A model generated the notes under the pieces. That model saw nothing but the letters and a program-made list of their open reading frames with translations. It was not told where the DNA came from and made no database searches. Positions 1-6,240 of a stretch of DNA of 9,670 nt are shown piece after piece (the stretch's first letter is position 1; every line of letters starts with the position of its first letter). Made by a program: the position numbers and the translations under genes. The stretch is from Fibrobacter sp. UBA1313. GTDB lineage: Bacteria > Fibrobacterota > Fibrobacteria > Fibrobacterales > Fibrobacteraceae. The stretch spans positions 1 through 9,670 of the forward strand of contig DBTP01000111.1 of assembly GCA_002307115.1 (NCBI GenBank). Direction: 5' to 3'.

Positions 1-10
1 GATTTGTTGC

Positions 11-125
11 GGTGTCTCGTTGTTCCATCCTCACCCCTACGGGGCTGTAGATCAGCTCTGCGAAGCCTGATGTTCCCCAGAGGGAACCGGCTTCTGGTTG
101 CAGAAAAGGAATTTTTAGAGGCGCC
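11..125 (+). ncRNA. Structured RNA candidate (three-way junction) upstream of trpB2
   Basis: Three nested helices are visible by eye. A closing stem pairs GGTGTCTC (11-18) with GAGGCGCC (118-125), 8 bp including two G-U pairs. Inside it is a small hairpin CCCC-TAC-GGGG (34-44). A long irregular hairpin follows, with CTGC/GCAG (58-61 and 100-103), GAAGCC/GGCTTC (62-67 and 89-94) and GTTCCC/GGGAAC (72-77 and 82-87) around a CAGA loop. It could be a cis-acting leader or riboswitch-like element for trpB2, or an independent small RNA ending before the gene. It has no SRP GGAA loop, no 6S-sized rod and no recognised riboswitch core, so no family is named. The window edge may cut it off. The segment happens to be open in the trpB2 frame, but the structure argues against it being translated. 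Confidence 0.45.
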
Positions 126-141
126 CTTATGCGTAATTGCT

Positions 142-149
142 TATATTTG
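142..149 (+). promoter_or_regulatory. TAnnTTTG-like promoter box of trpB2
   Basis: TATATTTG ends 7 bases before the chosen ATG and matches the -7 consensus TAnnTTTG known from Bacteroidota. No convincing -33/-35 partner is visible at the expected distance. If it is real, the transcript would begin almost at the start codon and exclude the structured segment upstream. Confidence 0.35.
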
Positions 150-156
150 GGGCATT

Positions 157-1578
157 ATGTACGAAGACGCAAAAATATATTTACCTGCATCAGAAATGCC
201 TCGCCAGTGGTACAACCTCGCGGCAGACCTTCCTACCCCCATGTTACCTCCTCTTGGCCCAGACGGAAAGCCGGTAACGTTTGAACAAATGTCTGCGATT
301 TTTCCGGGGAATATCCTCGAACAGGAAATGAGCTCTAAACAGTGGATTGACATTCCTGAGGAAGTTCGTAGTCATTTGATGCGTTGGCGCCCCACGCCGC
401 TTCGCCGTGCCTATTGGCTCGAAAAAGCGCTGGGAACTCCGGCTAAGATCTATTACAAAGACGAAAGTGCAAGTCCCGCAGGGAGTCACAAGGGTAACAC
501 CGCCATTGCTCAAGCCTATTATAACAAGGTTGCTGGCACTAAGACCATTACCACCGAAACGGGTGCTGGTCAGTGGGGTTCCGCACTTTCCTCTGCTTGT
601 ACTTTGATGGGTATTGATTGCAAGGTTTTCATGGTCAAGGTGAGCTTTGAACAGAAGCCTTTCCGTAAGATGCTGATGGAAACTTGGGGCGGACATTGCG
701 TGGCGAGCCCGAGCATGGAAACTGAAGTGGGTCGCAAGGTGCTTGCAGAAGATCCGAATTGTCCGGGGTCACTCGGCATTGCTATTTCTGAAGCGGTGGA
801 AGTGGCCAAGGCCGATAAGACGGGCAAGACCAAGTATGCCTTGGGTTCCGTGCTGAATCATGTGATGCTACACCAGACGGTGATTGGTTTGGAAGCTCAG
901 AAACAGCTGGCGATGATCGGTATCAAGAAGCCGGATGTGGTCATGTCTTGCGCGGGCGGAGGCTCTAACTTTGCGGGTATGGCTTTCCCGTTTGCCCATG
1001 ATAAAATCAATGGTGCAGATATTGAAATCGTCCCGGTGGAACCTGCTAGCTGTCCGAGTCTCACGCGCGGCGTTTTCTGCTATGACTATGGGGATCTTTC
1101 CGGCTTTACGCCGCTCCTCCCTATGCACACTCTCGGTCATGATTACATTCCGAGTTCTATCCATGCGGGCGGACTTCGTTACCATGGGATGTCTCCTCTT
1201 GTGAGTCAGGGCGTTGTTGAAGGCCTTTTTAACCCCATGTCGGTGCTCCAAACCGAATGCTTTGAAGCAGGGATTTTGTGGGCGCGTACCGAGGGTTGGA
1301 TCATCGCTCCAGAATCTTCTCACACGGTTGCCGCTGTGATTCGTGAAGCCAAAAAAGCCAAGGAAGAAGGCAAGGAAAAGACGATTCTTTTCACCCTTTC
1401 CGGTCATGGGTACTTGGATTTAATCGGCTACGATCGTTATCTCAAAGGTGAAATCAAAGATTATATTTTGCCACAAGCCGAAATAGATGCGACTGAAGAG
1501 CGTCTTGCGGCGAAGGGATTCCCGAAAGCAGAAGCGCGCTCTACAGGCAAGTGGCATCAGGGTATTCACAACGTTTAA
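157..1578 (+). CDS. trpB: Tryptophan synthase beta chain, TrpB2 type
   Basis: PLP enzyme that condenses indole with L-serine to L-tryptophan in the cytoplasm. From ATG 157 it is 473 aa, close to the usual size of the TrpB2 subfamily and longer than classical TrpB. The TrpB2 signature RPTPLRRA near residues 78-85 is followed by KDESASPAGSHKGNTA at 101-116, with K112 as the probable Schiff-base lysine. ETGAGQWG lies at 134-141 and the PLP-phosphate loop GGGSNF at 267-272. The frame stays open back to position 4, but that segment is structured DNA and has no family similarity, and 157 is the first ATG that gives a normal N-terminus. There is no good Shine-Dalgarno, only GGGG close to the ATG. 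No trpA or other trp gene is adjacent, which fits TrpB2 proteins acting alone in indole salvage. A glycine after the HK is slightly unusual, since proline or another larger residue is common there. Confidence 0.93.
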   Translation: MYEDAKIYLPASEMPRQWYNLAADLPTPMLPPLGPDGKPVTFEQMSAIFPGNILEQEMSSKQWIDIPEEVRSHLMRWRPTPLRRAYWLEKALGTPAKIYYKDESASPAGSHKGNTAIAQAYYNKVAGTKTITTETGAGQWGSALSSACTLMGIDCKVFMVKVSFEQKPFRKMLMETWGGHCVASPSMETEVGRKVLAEDPNCPGSLGIAISEAVEVAKADKTGKTKYALGSVLNHVMLHQTVIGLEAQKQLAMIGIKKPDVVMSCAGGGSNFAGMAFPFAHDKINGADIEIVPVEPASCPSLTRGVFCYDYGDLSGFTPLLPMHTLGHDYIPSSIHAGGLRYHGMSPLVSQGVVEGLFNPMSVLQTECFEAGILWARTEGWIIAPESSHTVAAVIREAKKAKEEGKEKTILFTLSGHGYLDLIGYDRYLKGEIKDYILPQAEIDATEERLAAKGFPKAEARSTGKWHQGIHNV

Positions 1579-1598
1579 TTTAGCGTTATAGAAATTAA

Positions 1599-1629
1599 AA
1601 ACGGACGTTTCAGACGTCCGTTTTTTTTT
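1599..1629. terminator. Bidirectional intrinsic terminator between convergent genes
   Basis: A perfect 10-bp stem, AAACGGACGT (1599-1608) with ACGTCCGTTT (1614-1623), closes a 5-base loop. A T run follows to 1629 on the + strand. Read on the minus strand, the stem is followed by a shorter T-rich stretch, so it can also stop transcripts of the minus-strand gene that ends at 1699. It lies about 20 bases after the trpB2 stop. Confidence 0.92.
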
Positions 1630-1698
1630 GTGTGAACAAGGATATTCCAATAGTTTTCGGCTAGCTCGGATAGCAAAGATCGAATATGTCGGACAAGA

Positions 1699-4600
1699 TT
1701 ACGAGATAATCTCTTTGGCTGTTTTCTTCGCGCCTTCGTAATCGACTTTACCATTGCCGAGGCGGGGAATTGCGTCAATTTTCACTATGCGTGAAGGTTG
1801 CATCAGCGGGGGCAAAAATCCGCGCAAAATCTTGAGTACTTCATCTTCGCTTTTCGCGCCCACATAAAAGAGAATAATCTGTTCGCCTTTTACTTTATCG
1901 GGTGCTGGCACCGCAATACATTCTTCGCCTTCAAAGAGGTGGGAATCGAAAATGCGACCTTCTACAGCACCTAAAGAAACCATTTCGCCGCCGAGTTTTG
2001 CAAAGCGGCTATAGCGATCCACAATAGTAAGGAATCCATCTTCATCCACTTTGCCCTTGTCTCCTGTGCGGTACCAGCGGAGCCCCTCTTTTTCAATCAC
2101 AGCATTCCGAGTGCGTTCCGGGTCCTTGAGGTAACCTTTCATAATCTGCACTCCGCCAATGAGCACCATTCCCTCTTCACCGACAGGGAGATCTTTGTTG
2201 GTCTCTGGGTCCACAATGCGGTATTGCGTCCCTGGAATAGGCATTCCCACGGTTCCATGCTTGCAGCGCACTTGAACGGTCTGTAAATCGTCCAAGAGAA
2301 TGTCCTTATCGTTCATGCTGGATCCAGGGGTGGTTTCTGTAGCACCAAAACCTTCGTAAATTACTATTCCAAATTTTTTGAAGAACAAATCCCGCGTTTC
2401 TGTGCGCAGTTTTTCTGCCCCCGCAATGACGTAACGGAGGGAATCAAACATCAACGGGTGAATATTTTTGTTAGTCGCAAAACCGCGGAAGAACGTGTTG
2501 GTGGCAATCAAGTGAGTGACCTTAAAACGAGCGACTAACTTGGCGATGGTTTTGAGATCCGTTGGATCGGGGTGTGCGACAATCGGAGTCCCTACAATCA
2601 AACTCATGACAACGCAAACGGTAAGGCCGAACGCATGGAAAATCGGGAGCGAGGCCATCATCACATCCTCTTTGCCGAGATTGAGCAATGCGGAAATCTG
2701 GCGCACGTTACCCATGACGTTTGCATGCGTCAGTTCCACCCCTTTGGGATTTCCTTCGGAGCCCGAGCTGAACATAATCATTGCCACATCAGACAATTTC
2801 ACCTTTTTACAATCCATCAGTTCCAGATATTTGGCAGGCATCACCATGCCGCGCAAGATGTAATAAATGAATTTCCATTTGGGCACAGAGCTTGCAATGT
2901 CTTCCATAAAGAGAATGCGAAACTTATTTTGCAAGGTGTAGAAATCGTTTCCTTTGAGTTTGAGCTTGTCAAAGAAGAGGCGAGAAGAAATAATTGTTTT
3001 AATATCAGCCCGGGTGGCGCAGATTTCGATTACATCCGGTGGGTTGGTAAAGTTCAGGTTGGAGTTCGTTTTCCCAAGCATCCACAACGCAAAATTGATA
3101 ATGATGCCGGGCCCCGAAGTGGGGAGCATGAGGCCAATGTTTTGTTCGCCTTTGAGTATGGGTTTGAGCTTTTTGGAGAATGCGGTGGTGAGTCCCAAAA
3201 GTTTATAAGAAGACATTTGTGAATCGGCACTAAAAACTACCGGGCCGGAACCGATTTTCTTTGCCGTATAAAGCCAAGAGGACGCGATGGGCTTGCTTGT
3301 GGCAATCGTCGATTTCCAAGCTTCAATGGAAAGATCCTGTACAATGCGGCGGAGTTCTTTGCTCGAAATATCATTTGCGACAGGCGTCCCAAAATGGATG
3401 GTCAGATTGCGGAAACGCGCGGAACGCAAACTATTAAAGAAGCCCCCCTTCGCAAAACTATAAGTACTGCCCCAAAGGCCTTGCATGTAGAACGGAATGA
3501 GTGAAGCTCCGGTATCTTTGAGCGCGGATTCATGGGGAATCAGGAAGGGTCCCACTTGAGCGCTGCGAGAAACCTGGCCCTCGGGGAAAGTGACCACCGC
3601 TTTCCCGTTTTTGAGTGCTTTATTGATTTCTGTAAGTGCAGGTTCAGGATTATCGCGATCCAGTTTGATAATGGAGAGGCGATTCAAAAGTAAACTCACG
3701 TACCAGCGTTCAAAGTGATCGCGGGTCATGACGACGCGAAGTGGACGCGGACACGCCACCATGAGAATGGCCCAGTCGATGTAACTCAAGTGGTTCCCCG
3801 CCAGGAGCACAGGACCCTCAGAGGGGATGTTTTCAAGTCCCAGAATTTGCAATCGGTAACGGCTAGAAAGTCCCGCTTTGATCACCGGGCGCACAAGTGT
3901 TTGGGGGGCCATGCGAATAGAAATGAGGAACCCCACAAAAGAAATCGCGCCGAGAACTAAGAACAATCCCTCTTGCGTTAAAATGCCAAATTTGAGAATC
4001 GCCCAATCCAACCCTAAGAAAAGGAGAAGCACCATGGCTTGACACCAGTTGGCGGCACTCCAAAGGTGGCCCATCGTGCTGGGTTTCGAATTATACTGAA
4101 TGAGGGCATTGAGAGGAATGATAAACCAACCCCCGGCAAACCCTAGGAGCCCATACAAACAGAGCGAAAATGTTTGGTTGTCAAAGAAAGGAATTAAGAT
4201 CATGCAAATGGAAGCAAGGAACGCACCAATGGGAAGCAACCCTGTTTCTATAAAGTGACGGGATTGGAAACCCGCGGTGATGGAACCCAAAAGAAGGCCG
4301 ATTCCTGCGACAAGGATGCGGTATTGAATGCCTGCGATACTTGCGGGAGACGTGGAACCTTGGACAAGGATCACAAGCATTTGAGTGAGTGCCCAGAAGA
4401 TGGAAAGTCCGATCACCGAGGAAAACAAAGTGGAATTTGAAAACAGAGTGCGGAGATTGCGTTTAAAATACTGGAACTTGAAAAAGTTCAGGCTTCGAAA
4501 TTTGACGAGAGCATCTGTGGGACGCGTTTTGGGAAGAAATAAACTCACCAAAAAGGCAACGAAAGAGATCCCCGCCAAGGCACAGTAAGAAAGGTAGAAC

Positions 4601-5064
4601 GAGGTTCCCACGCCAGCAGCGAGGGCGCTCAAAAGCGAAATTCCCATGATGATGGAGTTGGATGTTGACAGTTTTTGGACGCCAAAGAATTCTTTGAGGA
4701 TCCCGAACTTGGCAGGACTTTGGAACGCGTAAGCAAAACCTATACCCAGAGAAAGGTAGAAGCTGATTTCTGGGAGCCCAAATAAAATACTGGTGGCGGC
4801 GGCACCTATGAAAAGAGCAAGAATCAACGAAGTGACGCGAATCACTTTTTCTTTTGGATATTTATCCGAAATAAAACCGGCAAGACTCATGCTCAAAAGT
4901 AAAGGCACAATAAACATGCCCTGTAGCAGGGCGCTCTTGAAAATAAAAGTGTTCCCATGGAGAGTTTCGGCAATGAAAGATTGCTGATAAATGAAATGAC
5001 CCACCAAAGAAGTGGTTCCTAAAAGGACTGATAACCAGAGCGATAATTTACGGAAAGAGTTCAT
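1699..5064 (-). CDS. aas: LplT-PlsC-Aas fusion: lysophospholipid transporter / acyltransferase / acyl-ACP synthetase
   Basis: A 1121-aa protein with three parts. Residues 1-395 are a 12-helix-like MFS domain resembling LplT, with AGFISDKYPKEK at 62-73 as the loop between helices 2 and 3. Residues about 400-575 are a PlsC acyltransferase with NHLSYID (424-430, the HX4D motif) and TFPEG (492-496). Residues about 600-1121 are an AMP-forming ligase with the P-loop FSSGSEGNPKG (765-775), YEGFGATE (903-910), YRTGD (998-1002), the hinge around DRYSRF (1016-1021) and a catalytic lysine in GNGKVD (K1106). In E. coli LplT and Aas (719 aa) are separate. They flip 2-acyl-lysophospholipid inward and re-acylate it using acyl-ACP, so the fusion would do the whole repair at the inner membrane. 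Start ATG 5064 is preceded by a good SD (AGAGGAA). The gene is monocistronic, divergent from queH and convergent with trpB2. All catalytic motifs look intact. Confidence 0.92.
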   Translation of the reverse strand: MNSFRKLSLWLSVLLGTTSLVGHFIYQQSFIAETLHGNTFIFKSALLQGMFIVPLLLSMSLAGFISDKYPKEKVIRVTSLILALFIGAAATSILFGLPEISFYLSLGIGFAYAFQSPAKFGILKEFFGVQKLSTSNSIIMGISLLSALAAGVGTSFYLSYCALAGISFVAFLVSLFLPKTRPTDALVKFRSLNFFKFQYFKRNLRTLFSNSTLFSSVIGLSIFWALTQMLVILVQGSTSPASIAGIQYRILVAGIGLLLGSITAGFQSRHFIETGLLPIGAFLASICMILIPFFDNQTFSLCLYGLLGFAGGWFIIPLNALIQYNSKPSTMGHLWSAANWCQAMVLLLFLGLDWAILKFGILTQEGLFLVLGAISFVGFLISIRMAPQTLVRPVIKAGLSSRYRLQILGLENIPSEGPVLLAGNHLSYIDWAILMVACPRPLRVVMTRDHFERWYVSLLLNRLSIIKLDRDNPEPALTEINKALKNGKAVVTFPEGQVSRSAQVGPFLIPHESALKDTGASLIPFYMQGLWGSTYSFAKGGFFNSLRSARFRNLTIHFGTPVANDISSKELRRIVQDLSIEAWKSTIATSKPIASSWLYTAKKIGSGPVVFSADSQMSSYKLLGLTTAFSKKLKPILKGEQNIGLMLPTSGPGIIINFALWMLGKTNSNLNFTNPPDVIEICATRADIKTIISSRLFFDKLKLKGNDFYTLQNKFRILFMEDIASSVPKWKFIYYILRGMVMPAKYLELMDCKKVKLSDVAMIMFSSGSEGNPKGVELTHANVMGNVRQISALLNLGKEDVMMASLPIFHAFGLTVCVVMSLIVGTPIVAHPDPTDLKTIAKLVARFKVTHLIATNTFFRGFATNKNIHPLMFDSLRYVIAGAEKLRTETRDLFFKKFGIVIYEGFGATETTPGSSMNDKDILLDDLQTVQVRCKHGTVGMPIPGTQYRIVDPETNKDLPVGEEGMVLIGGVQIMKGYLKDPERTRNAVIEKEGLRWYRTGDKGKVDEDGFLTIVDRYSRFAKLGGEMVSLGAVEGRIFDSHLFEGEECIAVPAPDKVKGEQIILFYVGAKSEDEVLKILRGFLPPLMQPSRIVKIDAIPRLGNGKVDYEGAKKTAKEIIS

Positions 5065-5131
5065 AAGTTCCTCTTAATGACATGGCAAACAAACATTTTG
5101 CAGTGAAAAATACTTTTTCAATAAGGAACTT
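5065..5131 (-). promoter_or_regulatory. SD-masking structured 5' leader of the lplT-aas gene
   Basis: In the minus-strand transcript AAGTTCCTT (5131-5123) pairs over 9 bases, one of them G-U, with GAGGAACTT (5073-5065). That second arm contains the Shine-Dalgarno and ends at the base before the AUG. The 49-base loop contains a perfect 7-bp hairpin TGAAAAA-GTA-TTTTTCA (5120-5104) and a 5-bp hairpin GCAAA/TTTGC (5101-5085). Opening this fold would be needed for translation initiation. Confidence 0.45.
5068..5074 (-). promoter_or_regulatory. Ribosome binding site of lplT-aas
   Basis: AGAGGAA lies 3 bases before ATG 5064 on the minus strand (the GGA core is 5-6 bases away). It supports this start and is the strand that is masked in the proposed leader helix. 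Confidence 0.7.
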
Positions 5132-5233
5132 TTTAGGGTTCAATAAATTTTAATGTCATAAAAATTTAATAATAAACTGATTAGTCAATAAAAACCAAAA
5201 ATTGACGAACACAAAACTTTCTATTTTGGTTCC
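5132..5233. promoter_or_regulatory. A+T-rich divergent promoter region of lplT-aas and queH
   Basis: The region between the two divergent starts is strongly A+T rich. Toward queH there is TTGACG (5202-5207) and TATTTTGG (5222-5229), with a spacing shorter than the canonical 17. Toward lplT-aas, TTGACT (5188-5183) is a possible -35 with no clear -10 partner. ATGTCAT (5153-5159) is complementary to ATGACAT (5077-5083). It could be an operator half-site or a pseudoknot arm, but a 7-base match in such A+T-rich DNA may be chance. Confidence 0.4.
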
Positions 5234-5908
5234 ATGTCGACTGATTTTCAACAACGACTCACCGATTTGATCCAAGAACTGGAGCGCACTGGCGATGTGC
5301 CTCACCTGTTTTTGCATTGCTGTTGTGCTCCTTGTAGTAGCTATGTCCTGGAATACCTCTCGAATTATTTTCGTATCACCGTTTTCTATTACAATCCGAA
5401 TATTGCCCCCCTAGAGGAATATCAACATCGAGTTCTTGAACTCAAACGATTTGTTTCGGAGTTTCCCACAAAGCACCCGGTTTTCTTTATGGAGGGAAAA
5501 TACGAACCAGAGCGCTTTTATGGAACGGTACGTGGATTAGAAGATGAACCAGAGGGTGGTGCTCGTTGCCGCAAATGCTTTGAACTTCGATTGGGAGAAA
5601 CGGCTCGTATTGCCAGTGAAATTCACGCGGATTATTTTACCACAACGCTTTCTATTAGTCCCCTCAAAGATTCCAACGTCTTAAACGAGGTGGGGGAACA
5701 AATGGCAAAAAAACATGACATAAAGCTTTTGCCTTCGGATTTCAAAAAACGGGGAGGCTATGGTCGGTCTGTCGAACTTTCTCGCGAATATGGCATGTAC
5801 CGACAGAATTTTTGTGGATGCGTTTATTCCATGCCCAAAAAAGAGGATTTAGTAGGGACAGCACCGCTTCGGTCGGGCCCCACCATTTTTTTGAAAGAAC
5901 TTCCTTAA
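5234..5908 (+). CDS. queH: Epoxyqueuosine reductase QueH, 3' end altered by IS sequence
   Basis: QueH (formerly DUF208) reduces epoxyqueuosine to queuosine in tRNA, the last step of queuosine synthesis, and replaces QueG in many bacteria. In this 224-aa protein the family cysteines are all present: HCCCAPC at 28-34, RCRKC at 111-115 and FCGC at 193-196. They serve the Fe-S/metal site. FYYNPNI (51-57) and KKRGGYGRS (171-179) are also typical. The ATG has no Shine-Dalgarno but has TATTTTGG 4 bases upstream. The conserved fold ends near CGCVYSMPKKEDL (194-206). The remaining residues, and certainly the last nine codons, are read antisense through the end of an IS3 orfA remnant, so the native C-terminus and stop appear to have been replaced. 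The core is intact, so activity is plausible. Confidence 0.9.
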   Translation: MSTDFQQRLTDLIQELERTGDVPHLFLHCCCAPCSSYVLEYLSNYFRITVFYYNPNIAPLEEYQHRVLELKRFVSEFPTKHPVFFMEGKYEPERFYGTVRGLEDEPEGGARCRKCFELRLGETARIASEIHADYFTTTLSISPLKDSNVLNEVGEQMAKKHDIKLLPSDFKKRGGYGRSVELSREYGMYRQNFCGCVYSMPKKEDLVGTAPLRSGPTIFLKELP

Positions 5909-6152
5909 GGGTGTCGATCTTAAGGGCTCTTTCTCCAAGTCGCCTCTTGAGAGGGGCTTTCTCTGAAAAACTCTTGACCTTTGCAAGTTCGTTTTGTGTT
6001 AGTCCACCATAGCGTTTTTTCCAGCGGTGAAATGTTGGTTCAGAGAACCCGTGCTCTCGAAAGACCCCATCAATTTTAACTCCCTTGTTGACTTGTTCCA
6101 GAATTCGGATTATTTGTTCTTCACTGTAGCGCGTTCCTGTTTTGCCTTTCAT
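5742..6152 (-). pseudogene. IS3-family transposase OrfA, fused to antisense queH sequence
   Basis: From ATG 6152, with RBS AAGGAGAA just upstream, the first 90 residues (down to 5883) form a typical OrfA. They include a helix-turn-helix of the HTH_Tnp_1 type (YSEEQIIRILEQVNKG, then FREHGFSEPTFHRWKKRYGG at 31-50), a leucine-zipper-like segment and the usual end LKEVLSKKW (82-90). The frame then continues out of IS sequence into the antisense strand of queH and stops at 5742, so the tail is meaningless. OrfB with the DDE catalytic core is absent. OrfA alone binds IS ends and can act as an inhibitor, but this copy is most likely debris. An upstream in-frame ATG at 6188 is possible but lies inside the terminal region and ignores the clear RBS. 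Confidence 0.8.
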
Positions 6153-6220
6153 CTTGTTCTCCTTATGTAAATTTAGGAGAACTATCACTCAGGATTGTCC
6201 ATTTATAGGGGAGCACGTCA
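5860..6220 (-). mobile_element. Truncated IS3-family insertion sequence remnant
   Basis: About 360 bases of an IS3-type element remain. The probable outer end is at 6220. On the minus strand it starts TGACGTGCTCCCC and continues into ATAAATGGACA, the TG...CCCC...GGACA look of IS3 ends. orfA, the A7 frameshift run (T7 on the + strand, 5886-5892) and a few orfB codons follow. The DDE transposase and the other terminal repeat are missing. The inner breakpoint lies in queH, roughly 5852-5880, and cannot be set exactly by eye. The element is therefore immobile on its own. Confidence 0.75.
6156..6182 (-). promoter_or_regulatory. Hairpin masking the orfA ribosome binding site
   Basis: A perfect 8-bp inverted repeat, GTTCTCCT (6156-6163) and AGGAGAAC (6175-6182), has an 11-base loop. 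In an orfA transcript it would pair the Shine-Dalgarno AAGGAGAA (6164-6157). Similar structures are known in other IS elements (IS10, IS50), where they block transposase translation from read-through transcripts. Confidence 0.6.
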
Positions 6221-6240
6221 GACGTCCAACATCGCATTTT

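Noticed and set aside
11..125. 6S or SRP RNA identity for the structured segment
   Set aside because: Too short for 6S, and lacks the SRP GGAA loop and asymmetric-loop bases.
4..156. N-terminal extension of the trpB2 frame to position 4
   Set aside because: Starts at TTG, overlaps strongly structured DNA and has no resemblance to TrpB2 proteins; ATG 157 gives the normal length.
868..1407. Minus-strand 179-codon open frame inside trpB2
   Set aside because: Shadow of a well-supported gene; arginine/histidine-rich composition and no recognisable motif.
2572..3222. Plus-strand 216-codon open frame inside the lplT-aas gene
   Set aside because: Antisense shadow of the conserved ligase domain; low-complexity histidine/phenylalanine-rich translation.
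5841..5875. Second terminal inverted repeat of the IS
   Set aside because: No convincing match to the end at 6220 could be found near the inner breakpoint.
5858..5892. Intrinsic terminator for queH (small hairpin followed by T7)
   Set aside because: Stem of only about 4 bp and not adjacent to the T run; the T7 is better explained as the complement of the IS A7 frameshift run and lies before the queH stop.
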